Below are positions 38,625 to 47,788 of a stretch of 64,000 nt of DNA, one piece after another. The DNA is from Bacteroidales bacterium (GTDB lineage: Bacteria; Bacteroidota; Bacteroidia; Bacteroidales; VadinHA17): positions 1 through 64,000 of the forward strand of contig JALONR010000006.1 in the NCBI GenBank assembly GCA_025454815.1, read 5' to 3'. The first letter of the stretch is position 1; every line of letters starts with the position of its first letter. The position numbers were made by a program, and so were the translations under genes. Under the pieces are notes generated by a model. The model did not search any database, was not told the DNA's origin, and saw only the letters and a program-made list of their open reading frames with translations.

Positions 38625-38884
38625 CGTTGTTTTTCACCTGGTTACACAAAGGTCCTAAAATAGCAGAATTTCAAATATGTGGGATTTACTCCATTCCCTC
38701 TGCCCTCCTGGCTCATATCACACACCTTTTCGGCGCCGCATATGCCATTACATGCCAAGGCGCCCGATTCGGCATGATTTTTATTGTGAAAATTACATCA
38801 GGCCGGATAAATTGATCATAATTTTTATATTTACGGGCTGATTATAAAAGAAATAATTGATTAATCCGATAAAAAAAACAGAAA

Positions 38885-39850
38885 ATGAAAACAAAGATTC
38901 TGGTTTCAATAGCTTGTATTTTAGCTCTTTACGGCCTAAATCTCAATGGGCAGGACCGCAATGAGGTGATAGCTGTATACAACGAAGGAGCCAAAGCAAT
39001 GCAGACCGATGTTCCGGCGGCCATTGCTGCGTTTGAGAAAGTAATTACTCTTTCCGACCAGGTTGGAGAAACCACCAATGACCTGAAACAAAAGGCCGTA
39101 CAGGTACTACCAGGACTATATTACAAGCTGGCAGCGACAGCCTATAATGAAAAAAAACCTGCATCCGAAATAATTGCAGCCTCCAAACTGGCCGGTGCAA
39201 TGGCTGAGAAATACGGAAGCAAAAACCACGGTGAGAATTCGAAGAAGATCCTTGTAAACGGCTACTATAAACTGGCAACGGATTACTTTTCGGCAAACGA
39301 CTATGACAATGCGATGCTGGCATTTGACAGCGTGCTTGCACTGAATTCTGACCATATCGCCTCAATTTACAACAAGGCACTTATCTACAGGAATCGCGAT
39401 GAGGCTGATTCATATGAGCAGACCGTCGACCTTTTCCTTGGCAAACTTGACCCCGAAAAAGATGCTGATAAAGCCACCCAGGCAAAAGGCTCTGCCCTGG
39501 AATATTTCCGTGCAGCAGGGTCAAAGGCCAACAGCGCAAACAACCTTGATGAAGCCCTGATTCTGCTTACCAAAGCGGCAAAATATGGTGACGACAAGAC
39601 TCTGTTCTACTTCTTTGCTGATGTTCACAATAAGAAGAGCAACTTCACCGAGGGTGCTGCCTATGCTCAGAAAGGGCTTGATCTCGAAACAGGTGACGCG
39701 GAAGCCAAGGCAATGTTCTACTATCAGCTAGCCGTAGCACAGGTCGGCCAGGGTAACACCGCCGCGGCCTGCGAGTCATTCAAAAACGCACAGTACGGCC
39801 CGTTTGCTGAAGCTGCCAAGGCTCAGCGGACAAACCTGAAATGTGAATAA
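38885..39850 (+). CDS. Secreted TPR-repeat protein
   Basis: 321 residues with a signal peptide (ILVSIACILALYGLNLNGQ). The mature protein is helical TPR: VYNEGAKAMQTDVPAAIAAFEKVI, YFSANDYDNAMLAFDSVLALNSD, AANNLDEALILLTKAAKYG-like units, and EGAAYAQKGLDLETGD. Probably periplasmic. A terminator follows 40 bases after the stop, so it is monocistronic. No partner is suggested by neighbours. Confidence 0.82.
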   Translation: MKTKILVSIACILALYGLNLNGQDRNEVIAVYNEGAKAMQTDVPAAIAAFEKVITLSDQVGETTNDLKQKAVQVLPGLYYKLAATAYNEKKPASEIIAASKLAGAMAEKYGSKNHGENSKKILVNGYYKLATDYFSANDYDNAMLAFDSVLALNSDHIASIYNKALIYRNRDEADSYEQTVDLFLGKLDPEKDADKATQAKGSALEYFRAAGSKANSANNLDEALILLTKAAKYGDDKTLFYFFADVHNKKSNFTEGAAYAQKGLDLETGDAEAKAMFYYQLAVAQVGQGNTAAACESFKNAQYGPFAEAAKAQRTNLKCE

Positions 39851-39889
39851 GAGCCACCCGTAAAACGGGTACCCGGAATATTGAAAGTA

Positions 39890-39920
39890 CCCTGCCGGTC
39901 TCCGGCGGGGTTTTTCTTTT
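39890..39920 (+). terminator. Intrinsic terminator after TPR gene
   Basis: Nine-bp stem CCCTGCCGG/CCGGCGGGG (one T-G pair) with a three-base loop, immediately followed by TTTTTCTTTT. Confidence 0.88.
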
Positions 39921-40012
39921 CCGCCACCTGAAGTAAACAGCTCTTTCATGCAGCGGATTAATTCTTTGGACGTCTTTCAGATGACAACCAGGTGTAAAAA
40001 AATCATCCGCAT

Positions 40013-42439
40013 ATGCTGAAGAATTTCCTTGTTCACACAATCCGGAATATGAGAAAACAGGGCGGGTATGTCATGCTTAACATGGCAGGCCTGATAGTAG
40101 GTATCACCAGCTTCCTGTTCATAAGCCTCTACGTGATCCATGAACTGAGCTACGACCGGTTCCATTCCAACTATGAGAATATTTACAGGCTAAAGGTGGT
40201 TGGCCGGATGGCGGGCAGTGAACTCAACCAGGCCGTTACAGCTGCACCCATGGCGCAGGCAATGCTGAATGATTACCCTGAGATCATCAAGGCAACAAGG
40301 TTAAGGAATTTGGGAGAATGGCTGATAGGCTACGGGGAGAACAGGTTCAATGAGGAAGGGGTCATTTTTGCTGACTCTACATTCTTTGATGTTCTCGACT
40401 TCAGACTCCTGAAAGGAGACCCGGCAACTGCCCTGACCAGGCCAAGGTCTATGGTCATGTCCGAGGAATACGCGCAGAAATACTTCGGCAATGCTGATCC
40501 TATAGGACAGAAAGTGACGATGGAATCTGACACTGTGTTGTACACAGTCACCGGAGTCGTTGAGAATGTGCCGGACAACTCGCACATTAAATTTGACATG
40601 GTAGCCTCTCTGAGTACCTATCCTCAAATGGCAAATAACCAGTTCTGGATAGCACATAACTTTTACACATATATCGTCACAGCAGACGGGACACAGAAGG
40701 ATGCCCTCCAGGAGAAACTGCAGGAGATGATAATCAAGTATGTAGGACCTCAACTGCAGGAGGCTATTGGTCAGTCCATAGATGATTTCAGGAACGCCGG
40801 CAATGACTTCAGCTATGTCCTCGAGCCATTGAAGGATATTCACCTCAAGGGCGCAACCCAGTATAACGCCGAGCCCCCTGGTTCACTCACAACCGTCTAT
40901 ATTTTTGCAGTAATTGCTGTCCTGATACTTGTGGTTGCCATTATAAACTATGTCAACCTGGCAACTGCAAAATCAGCAGGAAGAGCCAAAGAGGTTGGTG
41001 TAAAAAAGGTTGCAGGAGCAAGTCGGACAGGACTTATTTCCCAGTTCCTGGGAGAGTCGGTGATACTGGCTGCACTGGCAGGAATTATTGCCTTTCTGCT
41101 TGTTCTTGCACTTACGCCACTGTTCAATCAGCTGATTGGAAAAACACTTTCAGTGGGGTTGACCGGTGTTAACGGCATTCTGTTTATCATTGGGCTGATA
41201 ATATTAACAGGACTGGCTGCCGGGTTTTATCCTGCCATGGTTCTGGCTTCATTCAGACCTGCCGAGGTACTCAAGGGTACACTCAGCCCCGGATCAATGT
41301 CAAAACGACTCAGGGGAATCCTGGTTGTCTTTCAGTTTGCCGTGGCAATAGTCATAATAATAGGTTCAATCATTGTCTTTCGCCAGTTGAACTTCATGAC
41401 GAAAAAGGACATTGGCTTTGACAAGGAAAACCTCATCGTTATCCGGAGATCAGATGCATTCTGGAGGCAGAGGGAAACTTTCAGAAACCAGGTAATGCAA
41501 ATTGAAGGTGTTGTAAATGCCGGGTTTTCAAGGCAGGTACCCGGGATGGATTTCAGCAACAATGCATTCTTCCGTGATGATGACCCTGAAAAAAACACGT
41601 ATCTCCTTCAGCAGGCATGGGTAAGCTTTGACTTTCCCCAGACCCTGGGAGTGGAACTTGCGAGTGGCCGCTTCTTTTCAAGGGATTTCGGGACTGACTC
41701 CACTGCCGTGCTGATTAATGAGGCCGCGGTTAAATTACTGGGTCTTAAGGAGCCTGTCGAGGGGCAGTATATCCTTCAGCCTGCCGGACCGCAACAGTTC
41801 CAGAGATTTCAGATAATCGGGGTAATGAAGGATTTCAATATCACCTCCATGCATAAGGCAATTGATCCTGTTTGTTTCTCGGTTCTCTTCCCCGGCGGGG
41901 GAGACCAGTTTGCATCGGTAAGGCTTTCGGGAACAAACATTCCTTCCGCACTTGCCGGAATCGAAAAGAAATGGAAGGAGTTTACCCCGACTCAGCCGTT
42001 CCAGTATGAATTCTTTACCGACTCCTGGAATAACCTCTATGCTTCGGAAATGAAGACAGGTCGCATTTTTATCCTTTTCTCAATGCTGGCAATCTTTATT
42101 GCCGCGATAGGCCTTATCGGCCTGGTGGCATTCATGACCAACAAAAGGACAAAGGAAATAGGAATCAGGAAGACCTACGGTGCATCTGTTCAGGTAGTTC
42201 TGAACCTGCTCATAAGAGAAATTGCAATTCTTATCCTGATTTCATCCCTGATTGCATGGCCAATGGCCTGGTTCGGATCAAGATTCTGGCTTGAGGGTTT
42301 CGCCGACAAGGCAACTGTCAATCCTCTGATTTACCTGTTTGCCACAATCGGGGTACTGATCATCGGATTCCTTGCTGTCAGCTACCAGACCATAAAGGCA
42401 GCAGGCTACAGCCCGGCCAGTGCGCTGCGGATTCATTGA
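40013..42439 (+). CDS. Large FtsX/MacB-type ABC permease (808 aa)
   Basis: Third paralogue in the window. TM1 lies in MLNMAGLIVGITSFLFISLYVI; the core contains INYVNLATAKSAGRAKEVGVKKV; the last helix set has FMTNKRTKEIGIRKTYGAS, all as in the two minus-strand permeases. It stands alone with no ATPase, adaptor or TolC adjacent, so it either shares the ATPase of the 20.9-24.3 kb operon or an unlinked one. It is bounded by a terminator upstream and inverted repeats downstream. Confidence 0.92.
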   Translation: MLKNFLVHTIRNMRKQGGYVMLNMAGLIVGITSFLFISLYVIHELSYDRFHSNYENIYRLKVVGRMAGSELNQAVTAAPMAQAMLNDYPEIIKATRLRNLGEWLIGYGENRFNEEGVIFADSTFFDVLDFRLLKGDPATALTRPRSMVMSEEYAQKYFGNADPIGQKVTMESDTVLYTVTGVVENVPDNSHIKFDMVASLSTYPQMANNQFWIAHNFYTYIVTADGTQKDALQEKLQEMIIKYVGPQLQEAIGQSIDDFRNAGNDFSYVLEPLKDIHLKGATQYNAEPPGSLTTVYIFAVIAVLILVVAIINYVNLATAKSAGRAKEVGVKKVAGASRTGLISQFLGESVILAALAGIIAFLLVLALTPLFNQLIGKTLSVGLTGVNGILFIIGLIILTGLAAGFYPAMVLASFRPAEVLKGTLSPGSMSKRLRGILVVFQFAVAIVIIIGSIIVFRQLNFMTKKDIGFDKENLIVIRRSDAFWRQRETFRNQVMQIEGVVNAGFSRQVPGMDFSNNAFFRDDDPEKNTYLLQQAWVSFDFPQTLGVELASGRFFSRDFGTDSTAVLINEAAVKLLGLKEPVEGQYILQPAGPQQFQRFQIIGVMKDFNITSMHKAIDPVCFSVLFPGGGDQFASVRLSGTNIPSALAGIEKKWKEFTPTQPFQYEFFTDSWNNLYASEMKTGRIFILFSMLAIFIAAIGLIGLVAFMTNKRTKEIGIRKTYGASVQVVLNLLIREIAILILISSLIAWPMAWFGSRFWLEGFADKATVNPLIYLFATIGVLIIGFLAVSYQTIKAAGYSPASALRIH

Positions 42440-42613
42440 ATTGATAATCATCTGATTATTACCTCAAAATGAAGATTTCAATAATACCCGGCTGTTTCGC
42501 GGGGTCAGATCTGTTCAACACCTGGTCTGATTGATCTGACTGGAAAATTTTAGCACAAAACTGAGACATGAAAACAGTGAGGAAAAAATTTGTAAAGATT
42601 TTTTCCTGAAATG
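42440..42613. other. Intergenic region upstream of lysine operon promoter
   Basis: Part of a 369-base non-coding stretch. It has two inverted repeats: GTCAGATC/GATCTGAC (42504-42511 and 42533-42540, 21-base spacer) and AGGAAAAAAT/ATTTTTTCCT (42580-42589 and 42598-42607, 8-base spacer). The second probably ends the permease transcript; it also lies directly upstream of the lysine operon -33 element, so an operator role is possible. Confidence 0.55.
42580..42607. terminator. AT-rich inverted repeat, likely bidirectional terminator
   Basis: A perfect 10-bp inverted repeat with an 8-base loop whose 3' arm is T-rich. GC content is low, so efficiency is uncertain. Confidence 0.4.
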
Positions 42614-42642
42614 TTGGTGAAAACAAATTTCTCTTACATTTG
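42614..42642 (+). promoter_or_regulatory. Promoter of lysine operon
   Basis: TTG at 42614-42616, then 18 bases, then TACATTTG at 42635-42642, an exact match to the Bacteroidota -7 consensus TAnnTTTG. Transcription should start near 42648, 30 bases before the leader-peptide ATG. Confidence 0.65.
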
Positions 42643-42677
42643 CTGTCACTTTTTAAAGAAACAAACAGGAATACATA

Positions 42678-42734
42678 ATGAATTTTTATACAAAATCCAT
42701 AAAACATGCAGGTAAGAAACCTCACCGGCAATGA
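42678..42734 (+). CDS. Lysine-containing leader peptide of attenuator
   Basis: An 18-codon frame, MNFYTKSIKHAGKKPHRQ, with four Lys codons including a final AAG-AAA pair at 42714-42719. It lies between a matching promoter and an intrinsic terminator ahead of a lysine biosynthesis operon. Its stop codon lies inside the 3' arm of a small hairpin (CCTCA 42720-42724 with TGAGG 42732-42736), exactly the geometry of amino-acid attenuators: a ribosome stalled at the Lys pair would block that hairpin. I chose this frame because of position and Lys content; no homologue was searched. Confidence 0.7.
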   Translation: MNFYTKSIKHAGKKPHRQ

Positions 42735-42736
42735 GG

Positions 42737-42787
42737 GATTTTGTGTAACAATATAAGGCACGAATCTCAGGATCGTGCCTTTTTTTT
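42737..42787 (+). promoter_or_regulatory. Attenuator: antiterminator and terminator hairpins
   Basis: The terminator is AAGGCACGA (42755-42763) pairing with TCGTGCCTT (42773-42781) over nine bases, followed by a run of T. A competing antiterminator pairs 42735-42746 (GGGATTTTGTGT) with 42758-42768 (GCACGAATCTC), about 11 pairs with one bulged T. The antiterminator strand begins in the arm of the upstream CCTCA/TGAGG hairpin, so the three structures are mutually exclusive as in trp- or his-type attenuation. Confidence 0.72.
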
Positions 42788-42808
42788 AACCTGATCCTGA
42801 ATATAATA

Positions 42809-43804
42809 ATGATAACAAGGGAACTTGAGCAGATAATGAAGATTGATTCAACCTCCGGGAAAGAGGCTGAACTCGCACGGTTCATGGCTGAACACTTCAT
42901 GGCTCCCGGCGCTGATCTGGAAATACAGGATGTGGGTGACGGTGCCATAAACCTGTTTTACAAATGGGGCAAACCGGAAATCATCTTCTGCTCCCACCTT
43001 GATACCGTACCTCCTTACATTGCTCCCGCCTCAGGAGACGGCCAGGTTTCAGGAAGAGGCGCCTGCGATGCCAAAGGACAGATAATCACAGCATGGAACG
43101 TCTGCAGGGAACTGTACAATGAGGGCGAAAACAACTTCGGCCTTTTGCTTGTGTCAGGAGAGGAGACCGGCTCAACCGGAGCCAGGGTTGCGAACAACCT
43201 CATCAAGGGCTGCAGGTATGTCATAATTGGCGAACCTACTGAAAACAAACTTATTAAAGCCGGAAAAGGGATCCAGCTCTATGATGTGCAGATACGGGGC
43301 ACCAGCTGCCACTCGGGCTACCCTCAATTTGGCGACGATGCTGTTGAAAGAATGAGACAGTTCCTCAACAGGCTGGCCGCTGCGGACTTCCCTTCAGATC
43401 CTGTCCTGGGTTCAACCACTTATAACATCGGTCAACTCCAATCTGAAAATGCCTATAATGTTCTGCCTGATCTTGTGAGGTTTAAAATCTATTTCAGGAC
43501 TACTCACGCATCATATCAATTAACAGAAGATATCCTGAAAGGCCTCTCTGATGAGAAAACCACAATCACCAAAATAAGGGAGGACAAGCCCTTCCTGTAT
43601 CATTATATTGATGGATTCGAATGCGATATCGTGGCATTCGGCTGTGACGGCCCGTGCCTGACCAACCTGGGGAAATGCCTCCTGTACGGCCCGGGAAGCA
43701 TAAAAGTGGCACATACCGAAGATGAGTATATCAATGTTTCAGAAATCGATAAAGCAATAACTGACCTAAAAAAAATCTACCATACACTTAAAAAGGGAAT
43801 CTAA
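42809..43804 (+). CDS. M20-family deacylase, probable succinyl-DAP desuccinylase
   Basis: 331 residues. Zinc-ligand motifs: CSHLDTVPP (His63, Asp65), GRGACDAKGQ (Asp87), GEETG (Glu118/Glu119), GEPTENK and the final HTEDEY. The dimerisation domain is present (RGTSCHSGYPQFG). It is the first structural gene after the lysine attenuator and is followed by lysC, dapB, dapA and dapD. Because DapD makes the N-succinyl intermediate, the deacylase step (DapE) is needed, and this enzyme is the obvious candidate. It is shorter than classical DapE (about 375) and resembles ArgE/LysK-like deacetylases, so the assignment rests on context. Confidence 0.8.
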   Translation: MITRELEQIMKIDSTSGKEAELARFMAEHFMAPGADLEIQDVGDGAINLFYKWGKPEIIFCSHLDTVPPYIAPASGDGQVSGRGACDAKGQIITAWNVCRELYNEGENNFGLLLVSGEETGSTGARVANNLIKGCRYVIIGEPTENKLIKAGKGIQLYDVQIRGTSCHSGYPQFGDDAVERMRQFLNRLAAADFPSDPVLGSTTYNIGQLQSENAYNVLPDLVRFKIYFRTTHASYQLTEDILKGLSDEKTTITKIREDKPFLYHYIDGFECDIVAFGCDGPCLTNLGKCLLYGPGSIKVAHTEDEYINVSEIDKAITDLKKIYHTLKKGI

Positions 43805-43809
43805 CCGGA

Positions 43810-45222
43810 ATGATAGTAATGAAATTTGGCGGAACATCCGTCAGGGATGGTGAAGCAGTTGAAAGACTTGTAAAGATTGTTGGCCGAAACTCACCTCAGA
43901 AAACAGTTGTGGTGGTTTCAGCCCTGGCCGGGGTGACCGATTCGCTGATAAAGATCGCCCGCCACGCGGCAAAAGGCCAGGCCGGAAAAGCGATGAACCT
44001 CCCTGAAGAACCTGACGAGAGGCACCTTGATATGACGGATGAGTCAGCAGTCCTTATATCCGGACTTGAAAAGAGGCACCTGGAGATGGCTGAAAAACTG
44101 CTTGACGGAAATGAGGAATTGCTCAGTGAGACGACGGAAATCATAAAGCAGCTCTTTACCAAACTGAAAGAAATTGTAAGGGTTATCTCAGTACTGGAGG
44201 AACTATCTGACATGTCTATGGCCAAAATCCTCTCGTATGGTGAGATACTATCCTCTTCGATTATCCACAGGGCAATGCTTAAATCAGGACTTAGGTGCGC
44301 ATTCGCCGATGCCAGGAGTTTAATAATCACCGACGGAAAATACCTGAAGGGAGAACCACAGACAGATATTATCTGCCGGAAGGTTCCGGAATTGCTGGAA
44401 AGAGAGTTCCGGAATAATGACGTTGTAATCACCCAGGGGTTTATTTCCGCCACGGCAGACGGGATCGGCACCACACTTGGCAGAGGAGGGTCTGATTACA
44501 CGGCGGCACTGATTGGCATGGCTGCCAATGCCTCCGAGATACAGATCTGGACAGACGTGGACGGGGTTCATACCACAGACCCGAGAAAAGTAAATAAAAC
44601 CAGGAGCATTTCGGTGATGTCATTCAGTGAAGCAGCCGAACTTTCATTCTTCGGGGCGAAGGTACTTCACCCTGCAACCATACAGCCTGCCGTGGAGAGA
44701 AACATCCCGGTACGGGTGCTTAACTCAATGCAGCCTGACAGGCAGGGTACCCTTATCCTGAGAGATGACGAGGTTCACGAAAACGGGGTCAGGGCCATTT
44801 CGTTCAAGGAAAATATTACCGTAATCAACGTCTTCTCAATGAAGATGCTGAATGCCTTCGGTTTCCTTACCCGCCTGTTTGAGGTTTTCGGGAAATACGG
44901 CATATCTGTTGACCTTATCAGCACTTCCGAGGTAAACGTCTCTCTGACAGTTGATTCAGACACCAGCCTCGATGGCATTGTCGGGGAATTATCACAGTTT
45001 GCTGTGGTATCGGTCAGCAGGGATAAATCGCAGGTATCCGTTGTGGGGAAAAACCTGAAGGAGACAACAGGTCTTGCAAAAAGAATCTTCGGTGCGGTAA
45101 GCGATTACAACATTACAATGATAAGCCAGGGGGCTTCTGATATAAATATTAGCTTCGTGGTAAACAAGAGCGACCTGACAGCAGTGGTCAGTGCTTTACA
45201 TAGAGAGTTTTTCGAAGGATGA
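43810..45222 (+). CDS. lysC: Aspartate kinase, monofunctional, with ACT domains
   Basis: 470 residues. The kinase domain opens with MKFGGTSV and has VVVVSALAGVTD, ITQGFI and TLGRGGSDYTAALIG, followed by WTDVDGVHTTDPR and the FFGAKVLHPATI segment. Two ACT domains at the C-terminus (from about residue 330, with ISVDLISTSEVNVSLTVD) indicate feedback control by lysine or threonine. The long insertion after residue 60 is typical of AK III-like enzymes. It catalyses the first step of the aspartate pathway. No homoserine dehydrogenase is fused. It begins 5 bases after the deacylase stop. Confidence 0.95.
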   Translation: MIVMKFGGTSVRDGEAVERLVKIVGRNSPQKTVVVVSALAGVTDSLIKIARHAAKGQAGKAMNLPEEPDERHLDMTDESAVLISGLEKRHLEMAEKLLDGNEELLSETTEIIKQLFTKLKEIVRVISVLEELSDMSMAKILSYGEILSSSIIHRAMLKSGLRCAFADARSLIITDGKYLKGEPQTDIICRKVPELLEREFRNNDVVITQGFISATADGIGTTLGRGGSDYTAALIGMAANASEIQIWTDVDGVHTTDPRKVNKTRSISVMSFSEAAELSFFGAKVLHPATIQPAVERNIPVRVLNSMQPDRQGTLILRDDEVHENGVRAISFKENITVINVFSMKMLNAFGFLTRLFEVFGKYGISVDLISTSEVNVSLTVDSDTSLDGIVGELSQFAVVSVSRDKSQVSVVGKNLKETTGLAKRIFGAVSDYNITMISQGASDINISFVVNKSDLTAVVSALHREFFEG

Positions 45223-45312
45223 AACCTGCATGAACAGAAACTCACAGGAGGAAATAATTGCTTATCTCATGGAAGTTCCAAACAAAAGATAGAATACTAA
45301 TCAGATTACCGG

Positions 45313-46014
45313 ATGAAAATTGTTTTATCAGGATACGGGAAAATGGGAAAGGAGATCTTTTCCATCCTTCAGGAAAGAGAGGATGTAACTCTCTGCACAA
45401 CTGAAGACATCTGCGGATTCGACAGGGCAGTCGCCCGGGAATCGGTTTGCATTGATTTCACCACACCGGAGGCATTCCGGGCAAATTACAGATTCATAGC
45501 CGACAGCTTCAGGGCGGCAGTTATCGGAACCACCGGCTGGAGCGACATAAAAGAGGAAGTGACCCGCTATTTCCGGGATAAAGGCACAACAATGATATAT
45601 GCCTCCAACTTTTCTGTAGGGGTGAATATATTTTTCGAGATCGCCCGCATTTCATCGGCTATGCTGGCCTCCGCCGGTAACTATGACCCATATATAACCG
45701 AGCTTCACCATAAATTCAAACTTGACTCACCCTCAGGTACGGCCGGTACGGTAAGGGACATAGTGGAGAAGGAGACCGGCAGAAAGTGCCCTGTTCAGTC
45801 GGTCCGGTGCGGCCATATACCGGGAACCCATAACCTGGGTTTCGAGTCAGAAGTTGACCGGATAGTGCTCACGCACGAAGCCTTTTCAAGAAAGGGTTTT
45901 GCTGCCGGGGCTGTCCAGGCGGCATTATGGACTTCAGGACTTGAGGGTGTATTTGATTTCAGGGAATTATTGAAAGAAAAATTCAAAACAGCATTATACA
46001 ATGAGAGAGATTAG
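45313..46014 (+). CDS. dapB: 4-hydroxy-tetrahydrodipicolinate reductase
   Basis: 233 residues. NAD(P) motif GYGKMGKE at residues 7-14, IGTTGWS in the middle, YITELHHKFKLDSPSGTA carrying the catalytic His pair and Lys-Ser-Gly-Thr loop. It reduces the DapA product with NAD(P)H. It lies 90 bases after lysC and overlaps dapA by 14 bases, so it is coupled to it. The gene is at the short end of the family (bacterial DapB about 240-270). Confidence 0.95.
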   Translation: MKIVLSGYGKMGKEIFSILQEREDVTLCTTEDICGFDRAVARESVCIDFTTPEAFRANYRFIADSFRAAVIGTTGWSDIKEEVTRYFRDKGTTMIYASNFSVGVNIFFEIARISSAMLASAGNYDPYITELHHKFKLDSPSGTAGTVRDIVEKETGRKCPVQSVRCGHIPGTHNLGFESEVDRIVLTHEAFSRKGFAAGAVQAALWTSGLEGVFDFRELLKEKFKTALYNERD

Positions 46015-46882
46015 AGGATGTGGCACAGCGCTGATCACACCATTTGATGATGATTTTGAGATAGACTGGGATTCTTTCGGAAAACTGGTCAGCCGGCAGC
46101 TGGATGCCGGGATTGATTTCCTGGTTCCGCTGGGCACAACCGGAGAAACACCATGCCTGGAAGAATATGAGAAGGAGAAACTGCTTGCAACCGTAACTGA
46201 AATTAACGGGGGTAAGGTACCTGTGGTGGCCGGAGCCGGATCAAACTCCACAAAAAAGGTATTAAATAACATATCATCCCTTTCAAGACATAACCCCGAT
46301 GCTTTCCTGGTTGTGGTTCCCTATTACAACAAGCCAACGCAGGAGGGTATCTTCCTGCATTTCAAAGCAATCTCTGAATCAACCTCAACTCCCCTTATAC
46401 TCTATAACATCCCGGGCCGTACCGGCGTCAACATGACTGTGGAGACAACACTGAGACTTGCTGAACTTAAGAACATTATTGCAGTCAAGGAGGCCTCGGG
46501 CAACTACGAGCAGATAAGTGAAACCATCCGCCTTGCCCCGGATGGATTTTCAGTTTTGTCAGGCAACGATGATATGACTTTCCCCCTTATGTGCTCCGGG
46601 GGTAAAGGTGTCATAAGCGTTGCTTCCAACGTTGCCCCCTCCCCCATTGTGAAAATGACCGGCCTTCTGTCAGAAGGGCGCACGGAGGAGGCTGCGGTTC
46701 TGCACCACAGGCTCATGCCGCTGTTTAAAGCCTGTTTCGTTGAAAGCAATCCCGGCCCGGTGAAATCGGCCATGGCACTCAAAGGCCTGATAAGGAACAG
46801 GCTGAGACTGCCACTGACGAGCTCTACAGTGCAGACCAACCGGTTAATGGAAAGCATATTGGAAGATATTGCCGATCTCTGA
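46001..46882 (+). CDS. dapA: 4-hydroxy-tetrahydrodipicolinate synthase
   Basis: 293 residues, the usual length. Class I aldolase barrel with GTTGETPCL (44-53 region), the catalytic Tyr135 in LYNIPGRTGVN and the Schiff-base Lys163 in IIAVKEASGN, plus SGNDDMTFPLM. It condenses pyruvate with aspartate semialdehyde, the first committed lysine/DAP step. Start ATG at 46001 lies inside the dapB 3' end. Confidence 0.97.
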   Translation: MREIRGCGTALITPFDDDFEIDWDSFGKLVSRQLDAGIDFLVPLGTTGETPCLEEYEKEKLLATVTEINGGKVPVVAGAGSNSTKKVLNNISSLSRHNPDAFLVVVPYYNKPTQEGIFLHFKAISESTSTPLILYNIPGRTGVNMTVETTLRLAELKNIIAVKEASGNYEQISETIRLAPDGFSVLSGNDDMTFPLMCSGGKGVISVASNVAPSPIVKMTGLLSEGRTEEAAVLHHRLMPLFKACFVESNPGPVKSAMALKGLIRNRLRLPLTSSTVQTNRLMESILEDIADL

Positions 46883-46901
46883 AACTATAAATCAACAGGT
46901 T

Positions 46902-47732
46902 ATGAAAAACATTTCATTACTGAAAGGGGAGTTTGAAAAGATTGCAGATTCCGGAGATCCGGAAAAATCCCTTGCTCTTTTCTATAAGGTCAGGGATGCG
47001 CTCGAAAGCGGGGATCTGAGGGTTGCGGTAAAAGGTGAGACCGGTTGGGCGATAAACTCGTGGGTGAAAAGCGTGATCCTTTGGGGATTCAGGTATGGAG
47101 TCCTCAGAGAATATGGCGAGGGCACCCTCTCATTCCATGACAAGGATACGTACCCGGCAAGGTCATTCAGAACGGATGACGGCATAAGAGTCGTCCCAGG
47201 AGGCACCTCGGTGAGGAGCGGTGCATATGTAGCCCCCGGAACGGTGATTATGCCTCCCTCCTACATAAATACCGGAGCATACGTTGACAGCGGATGCATG
47301 ATTGACTCACATGCGCTGGTTGGATCATGCGCACAGGTAGGACGTAACGTTCACATCTCTGCCGGTTCACAGATTGGAGGTGTCCTTGAACCTGTAAATG
47401 CCATGCCGGTGATTATTGAAGATAACGTTTTTGTCGGCGGTAACTGCGGGATTTATGAAGGGACAATCATAGGGGAGAGAGCCGTGATAGGTACAGGGGT
47501 TATTCTTAACGGTTCAACCCCCGTTTTTGACAATACCACCGGAGAGTTAATGAGAAAAAATGATAACGCACCATTGAAAGTCCCAGCAGGTGCCGTGGTA
47601 GTAGCCGGAAGCAGACCTGTAAGGAAAGGTCCCGGAAGGGACCAGGGGATCCATCTCTACTGCCCGGTGATAATCAAATACAGGGACCAGAAAACCTCCG
47701 CAGCAACGGCACTGGAGGAGACGCTCCGGTAA
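46902..47732 (+). CDS. dapD: Tetrahydrodipicolinate N-succinyltransferase
   Basis: 276 residues from the ATG at 46902, 20 bases after dapA stop; an extension to a TTG at 46869 would overlap dapA and is unlikely. Left-handed beta-helix hexapeptide repeats run through GTVIMPPSYINTGAYVDSGC and MIDSHALVGSCAQVGRNVHI, then GGVLEPVNAMPVIIEDNVFVG, as in DapD. It makes N-succinyl-2-amino-6-ketopimelate from succinyl-CoA. This shows the organism uses the succinylase branch for DAP and lysine, and it is the last gene of the operon visible here. Confidence 0.95.
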   Translation: MKNISLLKGEFEKIADSGDPEKSLALFYKVRDALESGDLRVAVKGETGWAINSWVKSVILWGFRYGVLREYGEGTLSFHDKDTYPARSFRTDDGIRVVPGGTSVRSGAYVAPGTVIMPPSYINTGAYVDSGCMIDSHALVGSCAQVGRNVHISAGSQIGGVLEPVNAMPVIIEDNVFVGGNCGIYEGTIIGERAVIGTGVILNGSTPVFDNTTGELMRKNDNAPLKVPAGAVVVAGSRPVRKGPGRDQGIHLYCPVIIKYRDQKTSAATALEETLR

Positions 47733-47788
47733 AAACCTGAAGTCTTATTCTATGAGTATAAGAACCTCATGGCGCTTTTCAATCCTGA

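Noticed and set aside
42440-42808. Lysine riboswitch upstream of the lysine operon
   Set aside because: The leader is too short after the mapped promoter and I see no L-box core; the leader-peptide attenuator explains the region better.
45230-45292. A 20-codon frame between lysC and dapB
   Set aside because: It lacks a distinct composition or family, lies inside an operon gap and has no terminator or hairpin like the true leader at 42678; probably chance.
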